64,000 bases of DNA from Lepidostoma basale (Eukaryota > Arthropoda > Insecta > Trichoptera > Lepidostomatidae), in assembly GCA_022606425.2 (NCBI GenBank), contig JAHDVF020000001.1, positions 868,001 to 932,000 of the forward strand, read 5' to 3'. Positions 1-9,279 of this stretch are shown here, one piece after another. Numbering within the stretch: position 1 is the stretch's first letter; every line of letters begins with the position of its first letter. The translations under genes and the position numbers were made by a program. Under the pieces are notes generated by a model. The model worked only from the letters and a program-made list of their open reading frames with translations, was not told the DNA's origin and searched no databases.

Positions 1-63
1 TTAATAATTGATACTAAAAAAATAAAAAAAACACGGCATATGATTATATGATATTATAATTGA

Positions 64-103
64 TGCCAACTAGTTTTGCTTGGACCCAAGCTTCATCAGG
101 GCA
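64..103 (-). ncRNA. Hammerhead ribozyme-like motif, type I layout
   Basis: Read on the minus strand: helix I 5' strand TGCC, CTGATGA, helix II GCTTG/CAAGC, AAAAC, the palindrome CTAG for helix III, then TT and the helix I 3' strand GGCA, which pairs fully with TGCC. A second outer block (TTATA/TATAA) lies beyond an internal loop, as in natural hammerheads. G12 is A here (AAAA for GAAA), so this copy is probably weak or dead. Confidence 0.55.
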
Positions 104-145
104 GTATAACTTTTTTTTAAAATTATTTGTTGTTGTTGTTATACA

Positions 146-184
146 GCCCTGACGAAGCTTGGGTCCAAGCGAAACTAGTTGACA
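146..184 (+). ncRNA. Degenerate hammerhead-like motif
   Basis: Plus-strand partner of the motif at 64-103. CTGACGA (149-155), helix II GCTTG/CAAGC, GAAAC (171-175) and the CTAG palindrome are intact, but helix I has two mismatches. N7 of the hammerhead core tolerates any base, so CUGACGA is acceptable. Confidence 0.5.
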
Positions 185-190
185 TCAATT

Positions 191-620
191 ATAATAACCA
201 TACCGTGGTTAAATACAAAGTTTTTTATTTTATTTTATATTTTTAATGTCTTACCACAAAGTGAGTGCTTCATATGAAAATTTATTCTTTTTTCGTTTTT
301 AAATTCTGGTCGAAATAAATCTTTAGTCTGAGACCAATGACACGATTCATCAGGCTAATTTAAATCTATACCCACAAAAAGTTGCGCAGAACGCTAATCT
401 TTCCTTCGTGGAGGCAATCTTTGGAGAATCGGTTTCGAGAACAATTAATTATTGTGAATAATGTTTCGGGAGAAAATAACTCAGTATTCGCAATACAAAA
501 TAGAAAAACATCCACAAAACGCTATTGCGCACTTAACGGAAATTCAATCTTACTTTGTAATCATAATAATGTGCAATATGTACAGGTAATTCCGAGTTTA
601 TGAGAAAAAGATACAGGGGT
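191..620. other. AT-rich flank, no gene
   Basis: The only recognisable segment is about 250-285 (CACAAAGTGAGTGCTTCATA). It recurs near 31,385 and, altered, near 56,968, both beside hammerhead units, so it is probably part of the PLE terminal region. The short ORF at 382-603 resembles nothing I know. Confidence 0.4.
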
Positions 621-630
621 GATTTTTCGA

Positions 631-632
631 TT

Positions 633-672
<40 letters not shown>
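631..672. repeat. (CT)n microsatellite
   Basis: Uninterrupted CT dinucleotide run after TTTTCTCTTT. It creates the artificial RERERE-type peptide on the minus strand. Confidence 0.95.
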
Positions 673-674
<2 letters not shown>

Positions 675-751
675 GTGAAATGACGCTACAGACCAAATCG
701 AGCTTTGGCCTCCCACAACTTGTGCCTCCAACTCCACCACACCCTTTATGT

Positions 752-1165
752 AAGAATAAATGCTGTAGAAATGAGATCTCTATGACGAATGTGTAGTAAA
801 TCTGTATACGATAAAGTGTCAAATGCAAGTATAATAAGTGAATGCAGTGCGAATGAAAGCGCTGTGAACAAAATAATGAAAGGATCATTAAGTTGGTTAA
901 TACACGTGGAAAAAATGAATGAAGAAAGAATGGGGTAAAAGTATATGTTAACAATGTAAATGGAACTAGAAATATAGTGAGACCGAGGAAAACGTAGTTC
1001 GATCAAATAAATCAAATATTGAATATCGACAACGTGAGAAGTCGAAGAAGAATGCGTGCATGAGACACTATGTGTGAATGTTGAGGAATGAAGAGAAGTG
1101 TGTCTAGAAATAACAGTGTGGCAGTCCATTCTTTCTGGTTTACTCTTCGGGAAGACGGCGTGATG
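752..1165 (+). mobile_element. LINE-A fragment, badly decayed
   Basis: Matches the LINE-A C-terminal region from the RINAVEMRSLRRMCG segment to the 3' end, with many stops and frameshifts. The terminal GGCGTGATG is present but the tail is eroded. No intact reading frame. Confidence 0.75.
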
Positions 1166-1167
1166 TT

Positions 1168-2270
1168 AAATTAGTTTTTATTTATTTATAAAATCGCCTT
1201 TTATAAGAATTTCATTCTGTAAGAATGAATACGAATCTAGAAAAGTATATCAGAGAAAAAAAGTGTAATGATTCATCCTCTCTGTCTACCTCTTAATAAA
1301 TCGACGTGACGGTTAGGTTACGTTAGAAAAGGTTTTCAAAACCTTTATTTTAAAAATATACCGTTATAATGCAGTATGAGTATGCTTTCGAAAAATAGTC
1401 ATATTTAAATCTAAACAAATGTGAAATTATTTTAGTTTATGCGTGCGACGCCTACACTTCGTTAAGTCAGCATTGCCGCATTTGCAAATCGTGGTTCAGG
1501 AGAGTAATCTTCGATACCTATTCCTTGTCTGATGATATAATAGATCGCGTTTGATTTATCATTCCCTGCCTCCATTAACTCCGATTGGTTGGTTTGTGTC
1601 AGGTTTTTTATTGGTCGTATAAATAACACAACCATCAGGATACCTTTTTAATTATATAAAATATGTTTAAATGCGTTATTTATTATTATGTATCATCGTA
1701 AAAACTCTTATTTATGACGTAGACAAAATCTAATTTTATTTTTTTTGCACAAATTAGATACAACAAACATTTATCATTTAAGTGACTCATTTGGATACTT
1801 GTAATAATGACTATCAAATAGCATTTTGATAAAACAAATCGGTACTTTTGTGAAATTGAGTTAAATATGCAATCAGTATTATTTTTGCACACTTTATGTT
1901 TTGACAAAACGTTAGAGCTGTACTTTTTTTTTTTACATTTTTTATGTATTTTTTTTTATGTACAATTGCAATCAACCCCTATTTTTTTTAAATATATACA
2001 TATATTTTTTTTAATTTTAGTTACTGATATATCTTGTAGATAACTGTATGCTACGTAAATTGACATTTCAAATAAACAATTTGGAAAAAAAAAAAAAAAT
2101 TATAAATAATCAAAATTATGTAAAAATCTTATTTTAACTCTCCTGTAAAATTCATAAAAAAAGCAGTTGGTACCTTTTGCCAAATAGGTACCGAAATAAT
2201 AACATGTATAGAATAATCATAAAAGACAAAAATAATAATAATAATAAAACAATTTTATTTGTTTCTTGGA
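1168..2270. other. AT-rich stretch, no gene seen
   Basis: About 1,268-1,325 (CATCCTCTCTGTCTACCTC to GTGACGGTTAGG) is an eroded LINE-A 3' end. The rest is AT-rich, with poly-T at 1925-1934 and poly-A at 2083-2096. I see nothing else. Confidence 0.5.
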
Positions 2271-2274
2271 CAAT

Positions 2275-2530
2275 GAATGACGACGTTCGTGACAGAGTGT
2301 CAAGAGCTATAATTGCCACACCCAAGGCCCCGAGATTGATTCCTGGCGATTATTATTATAATTTGTAATGTGATTCTCGTATTGTCTTTGGTCTGGTGTA
2401 CAAAGCAAATGACAATAAAATGGCTGTAGATTAGCTATCTATTACATGTCATAAGAATCCATATAATAACTGAAAACAAATTGTATATACATAGCAATTG
2501 GGTTAAAAACAACATCTTGTATACAAGTAA
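2275..2530 (+). mobile_element. SINE1 (tRNA-derived), diverged copy
   Basis: A diverged tRNA-like head (GTTCGTGACAGAGTGTCAAGAGCT, then GAGATTGATTCCTGG at the B box) is followed by the SINE1 body (GTCTTTGGTCTGGTGTA, GACAATAAAATGGC, GAATC..ATAATA) and the tail with GCAATTGGGTT and TTGTATACAAG. Head and body can be aligned to the better copies at 24,172 and 25,385. Confidence 0.75.
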
Positions 2531-2589
2531 AAAATAATAACAATAATATAAAATCCACATTTAATATTAAATTTTAAGGATATTGTCCG

Positions 2590-2665
2590 TCCCCAGACAG
2601 GCGAAACATTTCATTCACATCAAATATAATAAAACTTCTTGAAAACATTTTCACACTTCTTGAAA
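2590..2665 (+). repeat. PLE arm (TGATAA class), split by LINE-A
   Basis: CAGGCGAAACATTTCATTC then AATATAATAAAACTTCTTG is the right arm of the common GCCTTAG-type unit. Its continuation (GCAGACGTTCTCATTCGTATTAATTATTTAA) lies at 3835-3885, beyond the LINE-A insertion. Confidence 0.6.
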
Positions 2666-3825
2666 ACTTTTTCTGTGCGTTTGTGGATCTGCAGAAAGCG
2701 TATGACCGAGTTGATAGGAAAAAACTTTGGAAGGTCTTGGCCGAGTATGGAGTGGGCACAAAACTGATACGCGCGGTCGCATCCCTCTATGAGGGAAGCA
2801 CCGCTTGTGTCAGGGTTAATGGGGCTGTCACATCTTGGTTTGACATCACCAAAAGTGTCAAACAGGGTTGTGTGATGTCCCCGTGGTTGTTCAATCTATA
2901 CTTGGACAAGTGTATGAAAGAACTTGAAGGCATAGACGCTGGTGCTAAGATGAATTGTTTGTCAGTCAGCTGTTTGTTATATGCAGACGATGCTGTGTTA
3001 ATTGCTGACAGTAAAGGCAATTTGCAAGTCTTAGTGGCAAGGATGTATGAGGCATGCAAAAAGAGTGACTTGGTGATGAATGTGTTTAAATCTAAAGTGA
3101 TGGTTTTCGAGAAAGAATAATGTATGACGATTTGTGATATAAGTGCGATGGGCGAGAAATTGGAGCAAGTTACTGAATTTACGTATCTGGGAAGCATGTT
3201 TACAAGAGACGGAAAAATGGAGAAAGACATCGAAAGGAGGGTTGGTGTTGGGAATAAAATAAATGGCGCACTCAAAGTCATTACTGCAAATAGAAATATA
3301 TCCACAGAAGCAAAGATGGCAGTACACAATGGAGTTCTAGTGCCAACCCTCATGTATGGAAGTGAAGCTTGGAGCTGGCAAAAGAATGATGAAAGCAGGA
3401 TAAACGCCGTAGAAATGAGATCACTAAGAAGAATGTGCGGGAAAACGTTGTATGATAGAATACTGAACGATGAAATAAGAAAGAAATGTAAGACAGATGA
3501 CTGCATCATGAATAAAATTAAAAAAGGATCCCTGAGATGGTTCGGACATATGGAACGAATGGATGAGAGTAGAATGGTTAAAAAGTTGTACACAAGCAGT
3601 GTGAGTGGGAAAAGAAGCCGAGGACGACTGAGGAAAACATGGCATGACCAAATTAACCAATTACTAAAAGGCGGCCACATTCGAAGTCGGAATAATCGAC
3701 GTGCGTGCATGGTGCGATGTATGAATGTGGAGGAAGCCCGAGAGGTGTGCCAGGACAGGCCAGTGTGGCGATCCATCCTCTCTGCCTACCCCTCCGGGGA
3801 AATGGCGTGATGGTTAGTTAGTTAG
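2666..3825 (+). mobile_element. LINE-A, 5'-truncated copy with target duplication
   Basis: Non-LTR retrotransposon fragment covering the middle of the reverse transcriptase to the 3' end. It is bounded by TTCTTGAAA at 2657-2665 and 3826-3834, a 9-bp target duplication within a PLE arm. It ends GGCGTGATGG(TTAG)n. It is nearly identical by eye to the copy at 61.2-62.7 kb, so both are fairly young. The clade is not certain: the post-RT region resembles a group common in insect genomes. Confidence 0.9.
2683..3810 (+). pseudogene. LINE-A reverse transcriptase, C-terminal part, one nonsense codon
   Basis: One reading frame encodes the RT palm from DLQKAYDRVDRKKLW through the catalytic YADD (2980-2991), then the post-RT region with YLGSMFT, MYGSEAW, MRSLRRMCG, RWFGHMERM and RGRLRKTWHDQI. 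It ends SAYPSGEMA and TGA at 3808-3810. A TAA at 3118-3120 interrupts it. The copy at 62 kb has GAA there, so this is a single G-to-T nonsense change. The N-terminal endonuclease and fingers are absent through 5' truncation. No promoter or start of its own, so not expected to be active. Confidence 0.85.
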
Positions 3826-3827
3826 TT
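3786..3827 (+). other. LINE-A 3' recognition end: hairpin and GTTA tail
   Basis: CCCC (3789-3792), loop TCC, GGGG (3796-3799) forms a short hairpin inside the last codons. The stop TGA (3808-3810) is followed by TGG and (TTAG)n. There is therefore essentially no 3' UTR. The hairpin recurs in most copies with changed loops (TTC, TGC, TCC), consistent with the 3' end bound by the element's own RT. Confidence 0.6.
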
Positions 3828-3895
3828 CTTGAAAGCAGACGTTCTCATTCGTATTAATTATTTAATAATGAGTTTTACATCAGCGTTTATGATAT

Positions 3896-4330
3896 AATAA
3901 ATAATTACAATTACTATTCCAGAATCGAAGAGTATTGCGGATCTTCCTGTCTACCTCTACCCCTTAAGAAAAAACAGATTTTCGGCTAGTTTTTTTCATG
4001 CAGCATTTTAGTGAAGTCTGTTTCGCATAAATTAAAAAGCAAAATGAACTAAACTCAACCGTAAAATTTGAAATCGTTAAATGAGTCCGGGGTCCATTTG
4101 ACCGTAACATTCCTTTCAAAGGGTACGGAAGAAGTTTTGGGATAACGCCGTCTCATTTCGTGGCAACAGGTTTGGGCGAGGGTGTGTGTGTGCCGTGAGG
4201 GACCGCGCGCGAGTGTGCGTGAGATCAGCATCCGACAGCATTCCTGGTACTTGATCACCGGATGTAAAAAAGTGTCCAATTAAGGCCCAGCTCGAGATGG
4301 CGAAAGAAAAAATGGTTAACGACGTGGGTC
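3896..4330. other. No gene seen
   Basis: About 3,930-3,965 (GAATCGAAGAG to CTGTCTACCTCTACCCCTTAAG) may be an eroded LINE-A end. The segment 4080-4320 has higher GC and a short GT run (4184-4192), but no recognisable coding or repeat identity. Confidence 0.4.
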
Positions 4331-4334
4331 GGCA

Positions 4335-4380
4335 ACCATGCATCCATGCATCCATACATCCATACAACCATACGGCCATG
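4335..4380. repeat. (CATC)n-like microsatellite
   Basis: Imperfect repeats of CATCCATG, CATACATC and CAACCATA. They generate an artificial repetitive minus-strand peptide. Confidence 0.85.
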
Positions 4381-4514
4381 CAGCTTTACTGGCTTCCTTC
4401 GTGCGTAACTTTATTTTATTTATTGTACATGTAATTAAATAATTCATCACTATTACTGCTAAAATTTAAAACACTGTTATAATATCACAATTTCTTTTTA
4501 TTCACTGAGAGTGT

Positions 4515-4556
4515 AGTGACATCTGTTTCGCCAACCGATGTAGGCATCATCAGTGG
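4515..4556 (-). ncRNA. Hammerhead ribozyme-like motif
   Basis: Minus strand: CTGATGA (4547-4553), helix II with TGCC..GGTTGGC (one side mutated), GAAAC (4525-4529), helix III ACA-GA-TGT and cleavage triplet GTC. All invariant core bases are present. Helix I pairing is poor near the core. Confidence 0.6.
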
Positions 4557-4604
4557 ATACAGTAAACTTCATTATATTCATTCATTATAATCAGTTTATT
4601 GTAA

Positions 4605-4648
4605 CACCTGATGATGCCAACATCGGTTGGCGAAACAGCTGTCGCGAC
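4605..4648 (+). ncRNA. Hammerhead ribozyme-like motif
   Basis: CTGATGA (4608-4614), helix II GCCAAC-ATCG-GTTGGC, GAAAC (4632-4636), self-complementary helix III ACAGCTGT and cleavage triplet GTC (4641-4643). The core is complete. Helix I pairs only partly (G-C, mismatch, G-C), so activity depends on how the outer strands pair. Confidence 0.65.
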
Positions 4649-4682
4649 ACTCTCAGTGAATAAAAAGAAATTGTGATATTAT

Positions 4683-4885
4683 AACTAACTAACTAACCAT
4701 CACGCCATCTCTCCGGAGGAGTAGGCAGAAATAATGGAACGCCACACTGTTCTATCCTGACATACTTCTATCGATTCCTCTACATTCATACATCTTGTCA
4801 TGCATCTTCACGCGACGGACATTTAATATTTTATTGATTTGATCGTGCCACGTTTTCCTCGGCCTTCCTCTATTTCTAGCTCCGT
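4683..4885 (-). mobile_element. LINE-A fragment
   Basis: Starts at the tail (TAACTAACTAACTAACC) and runs backwards through the 3' hairpin and the KTWHDQIN region to about RGR. Its tail abuts the hammerhead unit at 4685. Confidence 0.8.
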
Positions 4886-4895
4886 TCTCGTCCTA

Positions 4896-4978
4896 CCAAG
4901 TAGTGTGAAAGAAAAAATAAGTTGAGGAAGGCCAAGAAAGACTTGGCATGACCAAATTAATCATTTACTGAAAGGCGA
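4896..4978 (+). mobile_element. LINE-A fragment in opposite orientation
   Basis: GTGTGAAAGAAAAAATAAG to TTACTGAAAGGCG matches the SRGRPRKTWHDQINQLLKG region on the plus strand, directly after the minus-strand fragment. Head-to-head LINE-A pieces like this may be a rearrangement. Confidence 0.6.
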
Positions 4979-5069
4979 AAAATATAACGAATTAGGGAAC
5001 AAAACATACATTAACGTGTGTTAATTTAAAATTAATTGTCGAATATGATATATTATTATAACATGAGCC

Positions 5070-5160
5070 AGGATAGAAAAGTTTGGCGTCTTCGTGTGAA
5101 GAGGGTCGACCCCAGATGATGGGAAATGGCAAAAGAAATAAAGAGGAGAAGAAGATATGA
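5070..5160 (+). mobile_element. LINE-H tail remnant
   Basis: GATAGAAAAGTTTGGCGTC to GGAGAAGAAGATATG reads as a C-terminal DR..W..R..R.DP motif followed by an (AAG)-rich tail, as in several LINE 3' ends. Too short to place in a family. Confidence 0.4.
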
Positions 5161-5226
5161 TTTATTAACACTATTATAACATTATTTTAATACTACTAAC
5201 TTATTGTTTCTTGAACAATGATGCAA

Positions 5227-5763
5227 CAACAACAACAACAACAACAAACCATCACGCCGTTTCCCCGCAGGGGTAGGCAGAGAGAATGGACCGCCACACT
5301 ACTCTATCCTGGCACACCTCTCTAGCCTCCTCCACATTCATACATCGAGTCATACACGCACGTCGATTCTTCCGGCTTCTGACATGACCAACTTTTAATA
5401 TTTGATTAATTTTGTCATGCCATGTTTTCCTCGGTCTACCTCGACTCCTTACTCCATTTACATTGTTAACGTATACTTTTTTAACCATTCTTTCTTCACC
5501 CATGCGCTCCATATGTCCGAACCAACGAAGCGAACCTTTCATAATTGTGTTCATAATACCTTCTTTCGCTCTACACTCCTTCCTAATATCAGCATTTGAG
5601 ATTCTGTCGTACATCGTTCTACCACACATACGTCTTAGGGACCTCATCTCTACCGCATTTATTCTACTCTCATCCTTCTTCTGCCAGTTCCATGCTTCGC
5701 TTCCATACATTAGGGTTGGGACCAGAACTCCATTGTGAACGGCCGTTTTCGCTTTCAATTTGC
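5227..5763 (-). mobile_element. LINE-A, (GTT)n-tail subfamily, 13-bp target duplication
   Basis: Bounded by exact AACAATGATGCAA at 5214-5226 and 5764-5776. The coding frame from AVHNGVLVPTLMYGSEAW to SAYPCGETA and TGA is open throughout (5252-5750), so this copy shows little decay. The tail is (GTT)n rather than (GTTA)n. It lies inside the flank of the PLE unit that follows. By eye it is almost identical to 54,490-55,010. Confidence 0.9.
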
Positions 5764-6010
5764 AACAATGATGCAAAACTCCATATTAAATTATTAATAT
5801 GAATGAAAACGTTAGTTTTCTTGAAGTTTTATTATATTAAATGTGAATGACATGTTTCGCCTGTCTAAGGCAGTTTCACATTTGATAGGTAACAATGTCC
5901 CATTTGATAATGCCTTAGAGAGGGGAAACATGTCATTCACATAAAACATAATAAAACATCTAGAAAAAGAATTATTAATTATTTAATATATTGAGTTTTA
6001 TACCATTCTT
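5764..6010. repeat. PLE-type inverted pair, TGATAA class
   Basis: Left arm 5790-5872 and right arm 5904-5985 are inverted copies containing GCCTTAG..AGGC stems, GAAACATGTCATTC and ATAATAAAACTTCTAGAAAA. The position of the hammerhead CUGAUGA reads TTGATAA on the right and GTGAAAC on the left, so the core is broken. The same broken core recurs at 28335, 32610, 54240 and 60550. Confidence 0.6.
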
Positions 6011-6079
6011 CAAGAAAAAATAAATATTGATAATAATAATAATAAGTGAAAAATAAAAAAAATATATGTTAATGAAAAA

Positions 6080-6335
6080 AATTATATGTTAATGATGTAA
6101 ATGGTACCTGAAATAGAGGAAGACCAAGGAAAACGTGGCACGATCAAATAAATCAAATATTGAATGTCGGCCATGTGAGGAGTCAGAGAAATCGACGCGC
6201 GTGCATGACACGATGTATGAATGTTGAGGAATCGAGAGAAATATGTCAGGAAAGAAAGGTGTGGCAGTCCATTCTTTCTGCCTACCCCTTCGGGGAGACG
6301 GCGTGATGGTTAGTTAGTTAGTTAGTTAGTTATAA
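6080..6335 (+). mobile_element. LINE-A fragment, 3' end
   Basis: From VNDVNGT through RGRPRKTWHDQINQIL to GETA, GGCGTGATGG and (TTAG)n. The hairpin is CCCC-TTC-GGGG, i.e. it can form a UUCG tetraloop. Confidence 0.85.
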
Positions 6336-6539
6336 TAATAAGTGGTTTTTTTTTTCACTTTTTACTATTTTTTTCGAATTTCAGTTTTTGAGTTTTATAC
6401 ATTCAACATCTATGAAAATTCATTAGAACTTATCTAAAATCTATGTTTTTATAAATGTGTTTTATTATTACAATCAGAATGACCGCGGTCAGGACTATTG
6501 TAGAAATAGTGGAATAATTCTTAATATAATTTATAATAA

Positions 6540-6972
6540 TACAACAACAACAACAACAAACCATCACGCCGTTTCCCCGCAGAGGTAGGCAGAGAGAATG
6601 GACCGCCACACTTCTATATCCTGACACCTCTCTAGATTCCGCCAAATTCATACAACGAGTCACACACGCACGTCGATTTCTCCGAATTCTAACATGACCA
6701 ACCTTTAAAATCTGATTAATTTGGTCATCTTCTTCTTCTTCCTCTTTTGATAGATCTGACGATCTGTGACACAGAAATCATATCTCGTCGGATGATGAGA
6801 TCCAGCTGTCCCTCCATCTCTTAGGCGGTCTTCCAGGTGGGCGGTGTCCGGAAGGGATTTCATAGGTGGCTGTATATGCGAGTCTGTCACCATCCATTCG
6901 GGCTACATGGTCCCTCCAGTATCTTCTTCTGGATCTACTCCACTCCACATTTGGTCATGCCATTATAAAATT
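6540..6972 (-). mobile_element. LINE-A, (GTT)n tail, interrupted by LINE-D
   Basis: Segments 6540-6728 and 6959-6972 together read as one LINE-A 3' end. The break carries a LINE-D copy flanked by ATTTGGTCAT at 6719-6728 and 6949-6958. Confidence 0.8.
6729..6948 (-). mobile_element. LINE-D 3' end nested in LINE-A
   Basis: Minus-strand peptide with MARMDGDRLAYTATYE, GHRPPGRPPKRWRDSW and a GAA-rich tail. LINE-D copies with the same GRPPKRWRDSW motif lie at 40.8, 46.6 and 58.0 kb. A 10-bp target duplication (ATTTGGTCAT) proves insertion into LINE-A. Confidence 0.85.
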
Positions 6973-6974
6973 AT

Positions 6975-7299
6975 TTTTAAATCATTAATTAACCTCCCTA
7001 GAATGGGTTACCCCAGTTGGAAAGTATTAGTAACTACTTACTTGGTAAATGACTAATAAATAATAAATAAGTGAATTAATATTTACAATAATCTACTGCC
7101 GAGAACTTTCATTATCCAACATTAATATTTTGTCCATAACACTTCCGGCAGGCTCGTCTTAAATCTGCTTTCTACATATATTCTCACTTGTTAAGATTAA
7201 TGGCCAAATCATCCGCGAGTTCTCATTCAACTAATACCTTCTTCCTTCATTAGCCAGTTTTGTACATAAGCATTAAAATACACATACATAAAGTATAAC
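6975..7299. other. No gene seen
   Basis: AT-rich, no match to the families recognised elsewhere in the window. Confidence 0.4.
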
Positions 7300-8215
7300 C
7301 CTTCTTTGTACAACAGGCCGTTTGAACCCAATTACTGTATTCAAGTTATTTTTAGCTGCTATATTGATTCTCGTGATATATAATAGGTAGCTAATCTACC
7401 GCCAGTTTATTGTCACGTCAATGACGAAGAGGTTCATTACCGCATCAAGTCGGCCAGCGCTGCCTTCGGGCGGATGAGAAGGAGAATATTTGACAACCAC
7501 GACCTCAGAAAGGACACCAAGGTGCTTTTTTACAAGTCAGTTGTCCTCCTCGGAAACATGGACCCCATATAGAAGAAACCTAAAAACCCTAGAGCGATAC
7601 CACCAACGCTGTCTACGTAGGATCCTAAATGTGAAATGGCAGGACAAACGGACAAATGACAGCATACTTGCTGAGGTCAATATGATAAGTATTGAGGCTG
7701 CCATTATTCAGAGACAACTGCGCCGAGCTGGTCACGTCATCAGAATGCCTGAGACAAGACTCCCAAGGAAGATTATGTACTCTCAGCTTACCCAAGACTA
7801 ACAAACCTACAAAAGACTAGCATCGACTGTGATTGCTGGGAAAATACTGCAGAAGACAGACCTAGGTGGAGAACAGTAATACATAAAGGCACGCAAGACT
7901 TTGAGGCACAGCGCAGAGACGACTTCGCAGAGAGGAGGAGGAGGAGAAAGGAGAGACCACTGGGAGACGGTGACGGCTCCATTACAAGCAGCTTCCCCTG
8001 CCCCAGATGCCCCCGAATTTGTGGGTCCAGGATCGGACTCTTCAGTCACATGCAGACTCACAACCGTGAAGGACAGTCTTTCTCGGACACGAAAGACAGC
8101 CGATGATTGTCTCGTAAATTCTACACCAGACCAATGACCAATAATCACCGGGAATTGAATCCGGGACCTTCGGTATGGTAGTTAGAGCTCTTGCCGCGAA
8201 ATTCGTCTTGAGTAT
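7300..8215 (-). mobile_element. SINE1 split by LINE-C
   Basis: The 3' half (7300-7418) and the tRNA-like head (8106-8215; B box on minus GGATTCAATTCCC) form one SINE1 on the minus strand. LINE-C lies between them, flanked by ATTGTCACGT (7409-7418) and ATTGTCTCGT (8106-8115). Confidence 0.8.
7419..8105 (+). mobile_element. LINE-C, C-terminal region, frameshifted
   Basis: RT-distal fragment. Peptides in shifting frames read IKSASAAFGRMRRRIFDNHD, ETWTPYRRNLKTLERYHQRC, RRILNVKWQDKRTND and QLRRAGHVIRMPE. The C-terminus reads CPRCPRICGSRIGLFSHMQTH, a C2H2-like finger typical of this LINE group in animals. At least two frameshifts make it a dead copy. The 10-bp target duplication lies in SINE1. Confidence 0.85.
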
Positions 8216-8530
8216 TGAGTTTCTTGAGAAATCATTTCAATCATCTTACATTGCCGGGAGAGTGTTGGTTAACCTAGAAAAAGTTGTTGTCACATGAAGT
8301 GTTCCAAGGAAAATAAATAGAGGCAGATCTGCTGCGCGATAGTGTGATCAATGATCAGATTAAGGAATAACTGGAGGAGACCTCTAATCGGTGTCATTTT
8401 ATTTAGTCACGGGCAGCGCCATGGACCACGACTAGCAAAGAGGAAAAAAAGAAAGAAGAAGAATATAAGCATCATGATTTATTTTACTTTCTAACCGATC
8501 GCGAATATCAGATGCAGTATAATTAACTAC
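8216..8530. other. Possible LINE remnant, otherwise empty
   Basis: 8,320-8,465 (AATAGAGGCAGATCTGCTGC to AAGAAGAAGAAT) resembles a RGRPA..RW..DQI post-RT region with an (AAG)n tail, too eroded to be sure. Confidence 0.3.
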
Positions 8531-8690
8531 TCTTGACTTTGGAGAATATCTTGTATTCCTAATGTCGAACCATCTCTCATGCGTTCCTGGTATTATATAT
8601 TTTTATGTTTTACCTGTTCTCAATAGATGCCTTAAACTAAAATTGTTGTTTGTAATATCTTTTGAGAAAATAAATTGATTTGATTTGTCG
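8530..8690 (+). mobile_element. LINE-J 3' end remnant
   Basis: GGAGAATATCTTGTATTCCTAATGTCG matches the end of the LINE-J coding region at 45,270-45,300. It is followed by a 3' UTR and ATAAATTGATTTGATTTG. Confidence 0.5.
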
Positions 8691-8764
8691 TCTTAATATG
8701 CACTTGACGTGATTACATCGCAAAAACGACGCTTTAAAAGTTAGCATATTATTATTAATATTAT

Positions 8765-9056
8765 CATACCTTATGTATGGAAATGAAGCTTGGAGTTAGC
8801 AGAATGATTAAAGTAGGATAAATGGAACGAACGGATGATGTTAGAATGGTTAAGAATATACTCGTATACAAGTAGCGTGAACGGAAAAATAAGTCGAGGA
8901 AGTCCAAGGAAGACATGATAACAGAAAATTAATCTATTACCAAAAGGCGGCCATGCTAGAAGTCGGAACAATCGACGAGCGTTTCACGGTGTGTGAATGT
9001 TAAAACAGGAGCGCGAGAGTTTTGTCAGGATAGAACAGTGTCTATAACTCCGGGGA
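8765..9056 (+). mobile_element. LINE-A fragment with internal deletion
   Basis: MYGNEAW joins directly to the MERTDDVRMV region, so the MRSLRRMCG block is deleted. The copy ends before the usual tail, where SINE1 begins. Confidence 0.7.
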
Positions 9057-9057
9057 A

Positions 9058-9275
9058 ACAGAGTGGTAATTGCTTTGACTGCAACCCCAAAGGTTCCAGA
9101 TTCGATTCCCGGCGTTAGCAGTGTGATTATCACACTGCCTTTGATCTGGTGCAGAATTCACATGACAGCAAAATGGCAATAGATAAGTTACGAAATACAT
9201 GTCACGAGAATCAATATGATAGCTACACCCTTTACATAGATGTGGCTCGCGCTGTAATGATATAAAGAGCAATTT
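9058..9275 (+). mobile_element. SINE1, subfamily with CTTTACAT tail
   Basis: A box ACAGAGTGGTAA, B box GATTCGATTCC, then the common body. The tail reads CTACACCCTTTACATAGATG instead of CAGTAATTGGGTTC, a subfamily shared with 20,833-21,043. Confidence 0.8.
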
Positions 9276-9279
9276 AACT

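Larger units (their letters stand above)
61..190. repeat. Inverted hammerhead pair (PLE-type unit)
   Basis: Two arms of about 50 bp, inverted around a T-rich, (GTT)n spacer (111-140). Each arm carries a hammerhead-like core. The flanks TTATAAT and ATTATAA extend the pairing. Similar units recur at 4473, 10725, 12695, 31945 and 42425. Attribution to Penelope-like elements rests on 28.5 and 52.0 kb, where such motifs follow a GIY-YIG endonuclease remnant. Confidence 0.6.
4473..4685. repeat. Inverted hammerhead pair, ATCGG class
   Basis: Left arm 4473-4553 and right arm 4608-4685 are inverted copies (GTTATAATATCACAATTTC, TTTTTATTCACTGAGAGTG). Each holds a hammerhead motif, separated by an AT-rich spacer of about 54 bp. 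The class recurs at 10725, 31945, 42425 and 50690. Confidence 0.7.

Noticed and set aside
598..954. Minus-strand ORF with an RERERE run
   Set aside because: Produced by the (CT)n microsatellite and antisense LINE-A.
2787..3776. 329-codon minus-strand ORF (and its twin at 61,217-62,203 plus)
   Set aside because: Exact antisense of the LINE-A RT frame, which carries YADD and other RT motifs. The antisense has none.
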